Assembly (NCBI GenBank): GCA_037952775.1
Contig: JBANAY010000003.1
Coordinates: 5,270,001-5,334,000, forward strand
Direction of reading: 5' to 3'
Origin: Clonostachys chloroleuca
Taxonomy: Eukaryota; Ascomycota; Sordariomycetes; Hypocreales; Bionectriaceae
Length of the DNA: 64,000 bases
Shown piece after piece: positions 1 to 11,415 of this stretch; position 1 is the stretch's first letter; each line of letters opens with the position of its first letter. A program made the position numbers and the translations under genes. Below the pieces are notes generated by a model, which was not told the DNA's origin, ran no database searches, and saw nothing but the letters and a program-made list of their open reading frames with translations.

Positions 1-656
1 CAGGTCAACACGAGCCTAAACAATCAGGTCGGCCTCTTTGTAGGCTCGATTCACTTGCCGTGATCTATTGGCTGGCTCTCTCCACTCTGCCGACAAAATC
101 TCATTTCCGGATCTGCAATTGGAGGCTCATGCGCAGGTCCCGAGCCGATTGAGGCGCCCTGAGCGGTCTCATCGAGCCACAGAGGGCCCAATCATTCCGT
201 CGACCGTCTGCTGTTAGCCGCCTGGTCGTGGACTCCAATGATGGGGACCGGGCAGGGCTTTGCTTCCATCTGCGTGGCGGTCCTTTTGTCGTGACCACCT
301 GGGACCATTGGCCAGATACCGACATTCTTTTTCGCGATCTTTCTTCTTTTTCTCCCTTATTCACTACTCGTGGCATTCCTTTCTTCTTGATGGATTGTTT
401 GGCTCGCCCTTGAGTTTTGTAGCATAATCCACTGCTTCATTCACCTTCGTTTATGTGATGCAGGAGGACGTCTCTCGCTAACCAACCTTTATACATTCGT
501 TCGCTCATCCATTCATTCTTTTGAACAATTTTGACACTCATTTGAAGGCAATTGCTTTCATTCTACGGAATCCATTCGTTCGCCTCTGCCTAGCACCGCA
601 ATATTGATATCCCTACTGGACATACACTCATTACTTGGTTCGATAACTTCTTCAAC
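1..656 (+). promoter_or_regulatory. Upstream region of the GMC oxidoreductase gene
   Basis: I see no convincing gene here; the short open frames lack recognisable domains. The last 230 bases before the ATG at 657 are pyrimidine-rich, as is common in fungal leaders. An 11-base direct repeat, CATTCGTTCGC, occurs at about 494-504 and 573-583 and could be regulatory or simply part of the low-complexity leader. Confidence 0.4.
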
Positions 657-2775
657 ATGAGCTTCCTGGCTGGTGCCCTCGCTGGTCTTTTGTCTTTCGC
701 ACCCTTAGTGGCTGGTGCGATTATCCTCCCCGATGCCATCGATTCTCTTCACTCATCCTACGACTACGTGATTGTTGGAGGCGGAATCTCTGGCCTGGTT
801 CTCGCCAACCGCCTCACTGAGCAGAAGTGTTGCAGAGTCCTCGTCCTCGAAGCCGGTGGCCTGGACGACGGGCGATGGCAAGTGCAGGCTCCTGGCAGCA
901 TCGGTCTCGAGGATGTCTCCATGTACGACTGGAACTGGAGGACCGTCCCCCAAACCTTCCTCGACAACGCCGACCGTTCTTTTCCCCTCGGCAAGGCTGT
1001 CGGTGGTGGAAGTGTCGTCAACGGCATGGTCTGGACCCGTGCCTCTGCCTCCGACTACGACTCCTGGGTTGATCTCGGGAACGACGGCTGGGGCTGGGAT
1101 GACTTGCTCCCTTACTTCAAGAAGTCGGAGTCTTTCAGTCCTGATGTAAATGATTACGGACGCGACAATCTCCAGATCGACCCCGATTCTGAAATCCACG
1201 GTCGTAATGGGCCCATCCAAGTCGGTTATCCCAGGCACTTTTACCACCCTCAAACCGAGAACTTCCTCAACGGTGTCGAGGAGCTTGGCATCACCATCGT
1301 CGGCGAGCCTAACGAAGGCAACATGACTGGTGCCTCTGTTGTACCCTCCAGCTTGACCCACGACACAAATGCCCGGTGCAGTGCCCGAGATGGCTACCTG
1401 ACCCCCATCGTTGATCGCCCAAACCTCCATGTCGCCACTGGCCAGCGAGTTACCCGCGTTCTGTTCGACAATTCCAACGGCGACCCCAAGGCCGTCGGTG
1501 TTGAGTTTGCCACGGACTCTGGCGCTGCCGTACGCAATATCACTGCTAAGCGAGAGGTGATTCTCTCCGCTGGAGCTGTGCACACACCTACCCTCCTTCA
1601 GATCTCCGGAATTGGTCCCCGAAGACATCTTGAGTCGGTCGGTGTTGACGTCCTCGTCGACCTTCCCGGAGTTGGAAACAACTTCCAGGATCATCCTATG
1701 ATCTCTCCTGGTAAGTTCCATGATATATCCTTGTTGAAACGAAGCCATACTAATATGCTCTGCTAGAATATCAATGTTAGTCGGAAATTGTTGGAGCTCT
1801 CTGGGTGATGGCAAGACTGACCGACGTGTAGATACCGTCCCGGGACTTTACACCTCACGCAATCTCACTGGAGCTGAGGGAGCAGCTCGTCTCAAGGAGT
1901 GGCAGGAGGAGCACACTGGTGAGTCCTGATGGGATGTGTTCGCTTATCGTGATGTTTCTTTCTCATACTGACATTGGGGTCCTTCCTAGGTCCTTACACT
2001 ACACCCCTGATTCATGCTGTGGCCTTCCCTGGCTTCCCCTCTGTTGCGCCAGACTACGCCGACCGACTCAACGCCATCCGAAACGGCTCCATCGCCAACA
2101 GCCTCCCCGACTCCTACGACGAGACGCTGCGTGCCGGATACGACGCCCAGCTCACCAGCATCATCGGCCTTCTCGAGAAGGACGACGTCTCCGCCTACGA
2201 ACTCATGTCCAACTCCTTCGGCGGCCTCACCGTCTCCGTCATGCAGCCGCTCAGCCGGGGCAACGTCTCCGCCACCTCCAAGTCCATCTGGGACGCCCCC
2301 AAGATCGACCCCCGCTACTGCTCCCACGCCTTCGACTGTGACATGGTGGAGATTGGCCTGCGCTTCAACGACCGGCTCATCACCACCAAGTCCATGGCCG
2401 AGCTGCAGCCCATGGCCCAGGCGGGTTTCGGGCCTGATGTCACCCACGAGGAGCTGCAGAGGTCCCTCCGGGCCAGCCTCCACTCCGACTACCACCCTAG
2501 CTGCACTGCGTCCATGCTGTCCCGCGACCTTGGCGGTGCTGTCGACACCTCGCTGCGGGTTTACGGGACGAAGGGGCTGAGGGTTGTTGACGCCAGTATT
2601 TTCCCTACTATTCCTGGCGCGCACTTGCAGGCAGCTGTTTATGCTGTTGCTGAGAAGGTAAGACCTGTCGCATCTGATGTGTTCTCATTGAGACACACGA
2701 CAGGCTAACGAGATATAGGCTGCAGATATCATCAAGAGTGACGGCCCGCACCGCCACGAACGACGCGCTCTCTGA
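657..2775 (+). CDS. Secreted GMC (glucose-methanol-choline) family FAD oxidoreductase
   Basis: Predicted to oxidise an alcohol, aldehyde or sugar outside the cell using FAD and probably O2 or a quinone. Inferred exons are 657-1710, 1767-1775, 1832-1918, 1990-2657 and 2719-2775, giving about 624 residues, normal for the family. Residues 1-21 look like a signal peptide. The Rossmann FAD motif VIVGGGISG lies at about 38-46, GMC signature 1 (GKAVGGGSVVNG) near 120, and signature 2 (GAVHTPTLLQISGIGP) near 305-320. The catalytic pair is His552 (YHPSCTASM) and His595 (PGAHLQ); their 43-residue spacing equals that of glucose oxidase. The second exon would be only 9 nt; skipping it with one 121-nt intron also keeps the frame, so that detail is uncertain. 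Substrate cannot be told from sequence (aryl-alcohol or choline dehydrogenase-like are alternatives). Confidence 0.93.
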
Positions 2776-4924
2776 ACAATACCGACATTATTTAGACCTC
2801 ATCTTCCGTCAGATTGAATTCTGGCACTCAATGAACAACTGGTAATGCAGGAGAAGGGGTAATTCTCAATGTACAGCGGAACGATCACATGATTATGCAT
2901 ATACCTATCTTCTAGTCCATACTGTTAATGTTATCTGTCGATTCACCAACCGACCTGTCGTTTCCTTATCTTGTGCCTGTGTTTCATTGGCCCGGCCTGA
3001 TCCGTATCTGAATCAATGCTGAACATCATCCATTCATCGATACGTCATCATGACGCGGCGGAGACTGATCTTGAGCTTCGGTAGAGCAGTGGGTCGATGC
3101 TAAGATAAAGGCGAAATTTTCGCTAAACTTCCAGCATATGACGACAGAAGAAGCAATTGATTATCTAAAAATGAGGTGCAGAAGTAGAAAGGTCTCCATA
3201 TTCGGGTTTTCCGCATGCAGAAGTTGGCTGCTGATTTGGCGCAACTCTATCTGGATTCGTCGGCTCAATGAAGTTAAAAAGATGAAAACAATTGAAACTG
3301 AACAACTAAAGTATTCGCATGCGAAATGCCAGTAGCACATGCATGTTTCGAACACACTGAAACCAGCCTTTTTGGCCAACACGAGCCTGGATGCAAGAAA
3401 TATGTTGGTTGCTGTCCACAAGGCTAGAGGGAGGTTTGGTGGGAAAATGTTCTCTAGAGTAACAGTCTAGAGATTTGCTCCGTTGTACCTTTATGAGATT
3501 TTTTACCCTCTAAATAAAGGAAAGGCCCGGATGTTTGATATTTTGGATTGCGGAATCAATTCACGGGCAATGACTTATGGATGGAGCAGATGTGAGACAT
3601 ATTGAACACCGCAGTTCCCAGCCCCTCAAAACATGATGAGTCTCTTGGCCACAAATAACCATTTGTTTCATAGAATATCAGGTGGCTTGTCTAATACTTT
3701 CCAATTGAGCATTGGCTGGATGAGCGATGTGTACATTGAACAAAAGATAGCTAGCACTGGTCGTGCTGGCCCATAAGAGATTCACTTTGAAATGGACAAA
3801 TCAGTTATCTGCGCCCTGAGACGTTGAACTAGTTGCAAGACCTAGGTCTTTTCTAGAATGGCCGAGATCGTCACCTCTCTGAGTTGCCAACAGGGGACGG
3901 GCCCGGCATGCTCTGTGCCTGGCTTTTACTCCACACGGGGACAACTAACCTGCTATTTACCTACCCACATGGGAGACTAGACAGTCTCGCGCCAAGGGAG
4001 ATAGTCGTTCGATATTCGACTAGAAATTGGGGAGTTGTGGCTAAAAAAAGATGACTGCCTAAACTAAAGTCTCTAATCGAAAATGTTCGTTTTTCGTTTG
4101 CTTAAATAGGGCTTTGAGAAAAAGAAAAGAAGAAAAGTAAAGAACTGACGGCAGATACTTTGAAGTATCAATTGATCACATATAGTAGAGATCGTTTCTT
4201 AGGCGGTGTCGTGGGAATTATTGGGGTTGAGTCAAGCTGGCTGGTCTCGTCAAGTTGAGACAAACAAACCTCAACGACGGGCTCAGCCGGATAACCCCCA
4301 CGATGAGCTGGGAGATGAGCAGATGTGTGGGGGCAAAAAAACCTTGGTACGGAGTTGGCTCCAGATTAATGCAAGAATTGTTGACCTTAGTCATTTCCAT
4401 TAGTGCTGCCATCAACCAAGACCGCGGCTCAAGCTCATGTAGGTACATTCAACAAAAACATGGCTAGTAGCTGCTAACAGAAATTGCGTGGGAGACGCAG
4501 GTACAGGCACCTGGTCAGCCAGTGTCAGCGTGTCACCGTCCAACGCCCCCTTTTTTCTGCAGAAGAGATCAAAATTCAGCAGGTCATGTGGCCAATTAAT
4601 AAGCCAGGGACTGGGTTTAGGCAGCTACATTTCCAGTATCGATTGTGCCACCAGCGAGTCTGTCTCCATGCTGGTGCAGATCTAGTCCCGGGTTTGATAG
4701 CGCGGGCCCAGTTTATGGCCAGCCGGACCCTCCATCCTGCCAGACAATACACAACGTGCTGGTGCGAGGCGAGGCCGCCGAACTTCTTCCGGTGAAACTT
4801 GAAAAACGAGCGGTCAGAACCAGCCGGAAGCTATTTGATCGTTCGAGCTCGCCCTCTCCTCATCCCTCTGCTTGCTCCCAACCCCCTCCATCCCCAAGCA
4901 CCGTGAGTCCGTCGAGCAATTGCC
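2776..4924. other. Intergenic region between GMC gene and mannitol dehydrogenase
   Basis: No supported gene. Open frames of 60-124 codons on both strands show no domain or consistent coding character. The last 120 bases before 4925 are C- and T-rich and are probably the leader of the mannitol dehydrogenase mRNA. Confidence 0.5.
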
Positions 4925-6433
4925 ATGTCTCAGAACCCCGAGCCCCTCAAGCTGGGCACCCAGAGCCTGTCTCAGTTTGCTACGCGGCAGGTCCAGGTCC
5001 CTACCTACAACCGAGATGACGTCAAGGAGGGCATTGTCCACATTGGCGTCGGCGGCTTCCACAGAGCCCATCTGGCTGTCTACGTCGACCAGCTGCTGCA
5101 GAACCACGGAGAGAGCAAATGGGGCATCTGCGGTGTCGGAATCCGAGCCAACGATGCGGCCATGCGCGATGTCCTGAGCTCCCAGGACTACCTCTACACA
5201 GTCCTCGAGCGGTCCGCCAAGGGAAGCTTCGCCAAGGTCGTGGGCAGCATCAACTCGTTCCTCTTCGCCCCTGACAACCGCGAGGCTGTGATTGCCAAGA
5301 TGGCTCACCCAGACACGCACATCGTGTCCATGACCATCACCGAGAGCGGCTACTACTACAACGAGAACACCCACCAGCTGCAGGCCGAGCACGAGGACAT
5401 CCAGCACGATGTCGCCCACCCCGACGCGCCCATCAGCACCTTCGGCTTCCTCTACGCCGCCCTGGTCCGCCGTCGCGAGCAGGGCCTCAAGCCCTTCACC
5501 GTCCTGTCCTGCGACAACATGCAGAAGAACGGCTCCATCAGCCGCTCCATGCTCGAGTCGTTTGCCCGTCTCCGCGACCCGGAGATGGCCAAGTGGATCG
5601 CCGAAAACGGCGCGTTCCCCAACTGCATGGTCGACCGCATCACCCCCAGCACCTCTAAGAGGGATATTCAGTCGCTCAAGGACCAGTTCGGCATCGAGGA
5701 CGGCTGGCCGGTCGTCACCGAGCCCTTCATGCAGTGGGTTGTCGAGGACAAGTTCAGCGACGGCCGCCCGCCCTTTGAGAAGGTCGGCGTCCAGATCGTC
5801 CACGACGTGCACGACGTCGAGCAGTTCGAGAAGCACAAGCTCCGTCTGCTCAACGCCAGCCACTCCGCCATGGCGTACCCCGGGCAGCTCGCCGGCTTCA
5901 AGTACGTCCACGAGGTCATGGAGGTGCCCATCTACCGCCAGTTCGTCTGGGAGATGATGCAGGAGGAGGCCAAGCCCCTGCTGCCCGAGATTCCCGGCGT
6001 CGACATCGACGCCTACTGCACCACCCTGATGGAGCGCTTCTCCAACCCGACCATCATGGACCAGATTCCCCGCGTTGCCCTGGGCGCCTCGGGCAAGATC
6101 CCCCAGTTCATCATGCCCTCCGTCGCCGAGGCCATCTGGTCAAACTCGCCCCTGCGCCGCCTCTGCTTCGTCACTGCCGCCTGGTTCCTCTACATCAACG
6201 GCGTCGACGATAAGGGCAACAAGTTCGACATCGACGACCCGATGAAGGAGGAGCTGCAGGCCTTGGCCAAGGAGGGCGGCAACGACCCCAGCAAGCTCCT
6301 CAGCATCAAGATGCTGTTCGGCGACAACCTGCGCAACGATAAGCGCTTCGTCGGGGAGGTCGCCAAGGCCATGGAGCTCATCTCCAAGGATGGTATCATG
6401 GCCACCATCCCCAAGTATGTTAACCAAAACTGA
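4925..6433 (+). CDS. Mannitol 2-dehydrogenase (polyol-specific long-chain dehydrogenase)
   Basis: Interconverts D-mannitol and D-fructose with NAD(H) in the cytosol (EC 1.1.1.67 type). The gene is intronless and encodes 502 residues, the usual length. The dinucleotide-binding region includes GVGGFHRAH at residues 41-49. The family catalytic motif K-x4-N-x2-H is present as Lys305, Asn310 and His313, with the same spacing as Lys295/Asn300/His303 of the Pseudomonas fluorescens enzyme. The start at 4925 has a good fungal context (GCCATG) and aligns with the family N-terminus. Codon use is strongly C-ending, which suggests high expression. Related fructuronate or tagaturonate reductases are possible but less likely in fungi, where this enzyme is standard. 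Confidence 0.96.
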   Translation: MSQNPEPLKLGTQSLSQFATRQVQVPTYNRDDVKEGIVHIGVGGFHRAHLAVYVDQLLQNHGESKWGICGVGIRANDAAMRDVLSSQDYLYTVLERSAKGSFAKVVGSINSFLFAPDNREAVIAKMAHPDTHIVSMTITESGYYYNENTHQLQAEHEDIQHDVAHPDAPISTFGFLYAALVRRREQGLKPFTVLSCDNMQKNGSISRSMLESFARLRDPEMAKWIAENGAFPNCMVDRITPSTSKRDIQSLKDQFGIEDGWPVVTEPFMQWVVEDKFSDGRPPFEKVGVQIVHDVHDVEQFEKHKLRLLNASHSAMAYPGQLAGFKYVHEVMEVPIYRQFVWEMMQEEAKPLLPEIPGVDIDAYCTTLMERFSNPTIMDQIPRVALGASGKIPQFIMPSVAEAIWSNSPLRRLCFVTAAWFLYINGVDDKGNKFDIDDPMKEELQALAKEGGNDPSKLLSIKMLFGDNLRNDKRFVGEVAKAMELISKDGIMATIPKYVNQN

Positions 6434-6881
6434 GCGGAATTGATGTGAGACAATATGGGCATTGCGGGCAATTGATTTTGGAGGTGTACGGAATTTCTTC
6501 TTGTTTTGAATGAATGAATTTTCAGTCCAGGGAATAGAAGGAAAATAGAGACTTTGAACGAAATAAAATAATACACTCGCCAAGTCGTTCTGGCAAACAG
6601 ATTTCTTCTGACGGCGCGATGCTGCCTATCTTCTCCCATTGATGTCTTGATGAACGCCTTATTAGATCTACTCACGCTTAGTATATCCTGTCCTTTGACA
6701 TACGTCATCTTGGAGCGAATGTGATGCTGTTGGATAGAGTTGGGCCTATGAGAGTCTTCGTCTTGGTCAGCTTGAGCGACATTCTGACTGTCAGCAATTG
6801 CGCGATTGAGGTCGTCTTCCTTCATCTTTCTCTTACCCACCACCGACCTCGATCATTCAACCACATCGAGAGCAGCCAGCC
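6434..6881. other. Intergenic, mannitol dehydrogenase to alpha/beta hydrolase
   Basis: Holds the 3' untranslated part of the mannitol dehydrogenase gene and the promoter of the hydrolase at 6882. No gene or recognisable regulatory motif seen. Confidence 0.4.
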
Positions 6882-7847
6882 ATGTCCGAGCTTCAGTCCA
6901 TCAGGCTTACCACAAAGCCCCAGGCCCGTATACTTTATCGCCTGTATCCCTCCACATTAACAGAGGCGCCGCAACAGATTGTCGTGTTTCTAAATGGCCT
7001 CATGCTGCCCCAGGCGGGGTGGGCACCGGCCATCGCGGAGCTGCAGGGCATGTTTCCAGGTGGCGACCTGCCTCCGATGATTACATACGATAGATTTGGC
7101 CAAGGGCAGACGACCGATCGGGATCCGCTGGATGAGAGTGCTCCTGATCCATCCCTTGGCCATGACTGCGCCTCTGTGGTGGCAGATCTGAGGCAGCTGC
7201 TTTCGCAGATTACCCGAGAGAAGCTGGATATCCCTCATCTGGACGACGTGGCAGTCGTATTTGTCGCCAATTCAATTGGCTGCGCTTTGGCCCGGCTTTA
7301 CGCACAATCATACCCCGGTACAGTGATAGGGTTGCTTCTTCTGGACAGCATCATTGCCAACTCGGACTTTGTCTCCATGTTCCCAGATCCCGATGCTGCG
7401 GATTTCGACCCTGGAGCTCTCCCAGACGGAGTAACACCTGAAAACCTCAGGGAGGTTCGCAGCCTGGTTCGCCAAATCTTCTATCCAAGCGTCCCCAACG
7501 CCGAAGGTCTCGACAGGAGGAACTTGGCTTCGCTTCTACCAGATAGTGATGCACCCGAACTCAACGGGCCGAATGAGCTGAAGCCTTTTGTCAGGGTTGT
7601 CGGACACGACTTTGAGAAGTTTGTTGACGAATGCGAAAAGTCCGGTTGGCCAAAGCCGGTCACCAGGACGTATACCAATCCTTACTGGCAACGATATAAT
7701 GAAGGTCTCGTCAAAATCACGGCGCCCGAGAGAGCCAAAGGCCCAGTGCAGGCACCTCACTGTGGGCACTTTGTGCAGAGAGATAACCCGCTGTTTGTTG
7801 CACAGGAAATAAAAGGATTGCTGGATGACATCTCGAAGACAAGTTAG
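6882..7847 (+). CDS. Alpha/beta hydrolase fold protein
   Basis: Single-exon gene for 321 residues, a typical length for a stand-alone alpha/beta hydrolase. The first strand and oxyanion region appear as VVFLNGLML (about 34-42), followed by YDRFGQG after strand 4. The nucleophile elbow is ANSIG with Ser131 in place of the usual G-x-S-x-G first glycine. A C-terminal APHCGHF (His293 or His296) supplies the catalytic histidine. No signal peptide is seen, so it is probably cytosolic. Substrate is unknown: esterase, lipase-like or C-C hydrolase are all possible. Confidence 0.85.
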   Translation: MSELQSIRLTTKPQARILYRLYPSTLTEAPQQIVVFLNGLMLPQAGWAPAIAELQGMFPGGDLPPMITYDRFGQGQTTDRDPLDESAPDPSLGHDCASVVADLRQLLSQITREKLDIPHLDDVAVVFVANSIGCALARLYAQSYPGTVIGLLLLDSIIANSDFVSMFPDPDAADFDPGALPDGVTPENLREVRSLVRQIFYPSVPNAEGLDRRNLASLLPDSDAPELNGPNELKPFVRVVGHDFEKFVDECEKSGWPKPVTRTYTNPYWQRYNEGLVKITAPERAKGPVQAPHCGHFVQRDNPLFVAQEIKGLLDDISKTS

Positions 7848-7972
7848 ACCACCAGGTTGTGGTATAACCTTACATCGGTCGAATGGCTTTCAGAAGATAT
7901 TGTGAGGGCTAGTGCTGGAAAGATCATTGGGGTATCATTATTCTTATTACTTTAACACATAGTCTAAATATG

Positions 7973-10347
7973 TTACACTCTCGGTGGCGTATGCTCAGGC
8001 CTTCCCGTATCAAGCAGTTCGCCAATACCAGTAACGCCATCTGTGCCCAAATCATTTTCCGACCAGCCATAGCATACCCGCCTCCTCTTGAGCTCCCTCG
8101 CGAGCTCCATCCCATCCATGGTCTCTGACGCCTTGGATAGATACATATTATTTTTTCGCAAGGCTGCTGTGGCGTATCCAAACACAGCAGGGCTGACAGC
8201 TAGATGTGCAAACACCACACCTGCCACGCCACTCGCGAGTAGCAGTATAATCGACAAAATACAGAACACAGTCCAAACTGTGGAAATCGAATATACAACG
8301 ATCCATTTACCCACTTGTGAATCCGCTTCTTGGGTATTGAAGCCGTCCCCGTTCAAGCTGCTGCCCTCGAGTGCATGACCTGCTGCAGCGGAGAGCTGAA
8401 TGTATGTATTAAGCGCCTGGCTCAATCTGGTGCTGAGATCTTTCTTGTCTATCTTGGAAGGCTCGAGCTGCACTGCGGCCGAGGAAAACTGTAGACTCGA
8501 GTCCGGATCAACAAGGTATTGCAATGTCAGGTCGTGGCTCGCGTAGCCCGAAAAGCGAATGGACGGGGCTGAGGCAAGAGGCCAATACTTGGAAAGAATG
8601 AGCCACGTTTGAGGCCAGTTCAAAATGGTTAGATTCTCCGAAAGGCTTTGCCTTTGGGATGGCCGCTGCGCGGTAACGGCGCATTGTGCAGTGCTCGACG
8701 AGCTTGTTTTCTCGCAGTCGACCTTGGACTCGACGTATTTTTGCTTCACAGTACAGTGAGTGCCGTAATATCTCATCTGGGTGACTTCAGGATTTTCCGT
8801 CGTATTCTGAGGGATGTACGACTGGAATGAGATTTTGGTTGGTCCAATATCAATCCCCTGCTCGTTTTCGAATAGTCTCAGGGTGTTTCGCCTTTTGGTC
8901 TGCTCTTGGCCATCGCTCCCCCACTCGAAACCCTCCAGCCATTTCTCATTGATAAGTCGATCAATGCCTACACTCCAGGAAGCTTCTCGCGAGTCGTAAT
9001 TGCCTCCACGGTCGATGCCGAACCCTTGAAACGTCCCATTCGGCGCCGGCTGTTCAACACCACCGCCACCCAAGGCTGCCATGTACGTGGCATTGAGGTA
9101 TCCCGACTGGGAAGAGTTGCTAGACCCAACAGGTAATACCCAAAGTTCCAAGTCGTCGCATTCCAGTGCAACGTAGGTCGACTCAATCTCAAAGGTGTTG
9201 TTGCCCGAGGAGATGTTCGTAAAAGGAAGACCAACGAGGGAGCTGTATGGCCGATCAGAGTTTGCTGACACAGCTTGCCATGAGCTGTCCTGGTCGTTGG
9301 ATAAAAATGGAACCTTGATATTCCCCCATGAGTCCATGCTACTCTGCTTGACCGCACGGGGAGCCGTGAGCATGGATCCATATATCGTGTTTCTCGCGTC
9401 CAACTCTGCTCGTAGCTTGCTCATCCGCTCCATGCTGTACCACCATTCATTGCCCATCACTCCATCCCCAATCGAGTCACTTGGGGCCGAACCGATGGTG
9501 TCAAAGTAGGTCATCCGGCTTGATTCCGTGACAATGGCCAGCCGTGGGTGGACGAGACGAGTGAGAGCCTGGGAACCGACCGGCGAGAAAGACCAGATGA
9601 GAACAAGAGGGATGGCGAGTACGCTCAAGCTCCGTAGGCGGATCTGTGTGATTACTGTGCCGAAAAAGGTTCTACTCCCTGTGAGTTGCTCGAGAGTTTC
9701 CACTGTGACACCTCTTTCCAATTTCCAGCGACCTAATTGCATCATCAATCGGCCCACCACTGCAGAGAAAAACAAAGGGAAGAGTGTAGAGAGCTGGATG
9801 AATCAAGCACATCGTGTTAGCTAGAAATATATCGTATCGTAGACCTGCTCAGACTCACCACAGACGCGGCATTCTGCCATTGCTCAATCTGGTGCATGGA
9901 AGTCTCTTTGCCGTTTTTGGAGATCAGAATTGAGGCAAAAATCAGTAGAGCTATGGGGATTAGGATCGTGAGAACGTCGGCTATGATGGTCTCGATCCTG
10001 AGACCCCCTTTCACGAATTCCGGTGGCGTCTTTTCAGCAACCTGCCCGCGAGAGAATCCTTCATGTCCATCCGACAGCATCGGCGTCCGATCTGGATGTG
10101 TAGGCTGCACATTTCCGGCGGGATTCTGTGAGGGATTGTAAAATTCTTCCCCTTGCTGTTGCTGTCGTGGCTGCTGTGGCTCCTGCTGCTGTTGTCCTCG
10201 TTGTTGAGGATCCCTGACTGAGGATATGGCCTGATATTGCTGCTGTTCTTGGTAATTCTGCGACTCAATCGGGCTGATCTCATTGTAGCGTCCGCTGACC
10301 GGACTTGGACCTGATGAAAGCGGCGACACTGATCTCGTAAGTGACAT
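7973..10347 (-). CDS. Large multi-pass membrane protein of a fungal family of unknown function
   Basis: Two exons (10347-9859 and 9793-7973, joined in phase 0 across a 65-bp GT-AG intron) encode 769 residues. The N-terminal about 110 residues are low-complexity and Gln-rich (about residues 34-66). Hydrophobic segments follow near residues 115-137, just after the exon junction (FPLFFSAVVG), near 200-220, and near the C-terminus (VWTVFCILSIILLLASGV). Between them is a long region of roughly 430 residues with several N-x-S/T sequons and Cys, probably extracellular. This arrangement matches uncharacterised fungal proteins of the DUF3176-like type, but I cannot confirm the family name from sequence alone. 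No enzymatic motif seen. Confidence 0.82.
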
Positions 10348-11415
10348 CTTCTGCGATGGGACGAGACGGGTGTAGTATAGATGGATGACATTCAGAACAG
10401 CATATGGCCAGTATTAGTTAATATTGGCCTCCTCACACTGCATCACTGCACGGATAAGTACCCACAGATTGTATTTGCTTTGCACTTCAGTCCTATTGCT
10501 TCCGTGCCCCGTTCTAATAGGAGATTACAGAGTACCCGCTTGTACGAATGAGATGGCTTTGAATGGTACTTCCCCAAAAAGTGCGAGGCTTAGACCGAGT
10601 TGACAGGCCTGCTGGGTCCATCGAACGCCATGGGAGGGGTCCTATTCTTAGTGTGCCATGCCCGCTCGGACAAGAATAACGTGTCGATCCGTGCTACGCC
10701 GCCGCTCGATATTGGATATTGATTGTTGGTGCGCGTACCCTTGCGGAGAAGGTTGGCGCTCCTTTTGGGATCCCAGACCCATTGTCTTTGCGCATTCATG
10801 GCTGTGTTGGCCCAGTCAATGCCAGGACGGGAAGCACTAGAGCCAACTACTAATCTCCCAGTTCTAGTAATTCTTTTGAGCACTGCAGAAAGGGTTATTG
10901 CGCATGTGGCTGCCGCTAATTTCTCACTCTAGAGGGGCAAGACCGCAAGTTGTTCACGCCAAGCTGACGGTTGCATACGTAGTTGGACCGGGGGTTGGCT
11001 TAGCTACCAGAACCCAGCATCAGTCGGAACTTCGGAAGTACTGGCCGCAATCTTGTCATCAAGATTCATTGGGAAAATCCCTTTAAAGAGCTAAGCAATC
11101 AATCCATGTGGTTAGCAGAAGTGGCTGAGGCGGTGAGACTCAAGAGCAAACAAGAAGCAAAGACATTTTCATAGCTCCTGCTGCTTGATACAAATCATCT
11201 ACACCGGATCAAATGCTATGCCAGTTCCCTTACCCAATATTGACATGCAAGCCCGGACAATAGTAGTAATATGCTTACTCCAACGAACCACTGCGACTCT
11301 GACTGGAATCTCACCCCATATTTGCTCATAATCACAGTAATCTCATTCAATTCAGCCCCATATAGACAATCTATGTATCGGCGTATATACAATCCTGTGG
11401 TGCCACACACAGCTT
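10348..11415. other. Intergenic region
   Basis: No supported gene. A 97-codon open frame on the minus strand (10590-10883) is mildly coding-like but has no recognisable domain. The 3' flank of the GH18 chitinase gene lies at the right end. Confidence 0.35.

Noticed and set aside
753..1814. 353-codon minus-strand open frame
   Set aside because: It lies entirely antisense to the GMC gene, whose motifs and splice sites are clear; GC-rich coding DNA commonly gives such antisense frames.
1986..2624. 212-codon minus-strand open frame
   Set aside because: Antisense to the last large GMC exon; Val/Gly/Asp-rich composition is an artefact of C-ending codons on the other strand.
4814..5911. 365-codon minus-strand open frame
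   Set aside because: Antisense shadow of the mannitol dehydrogenase gene, with no domain.
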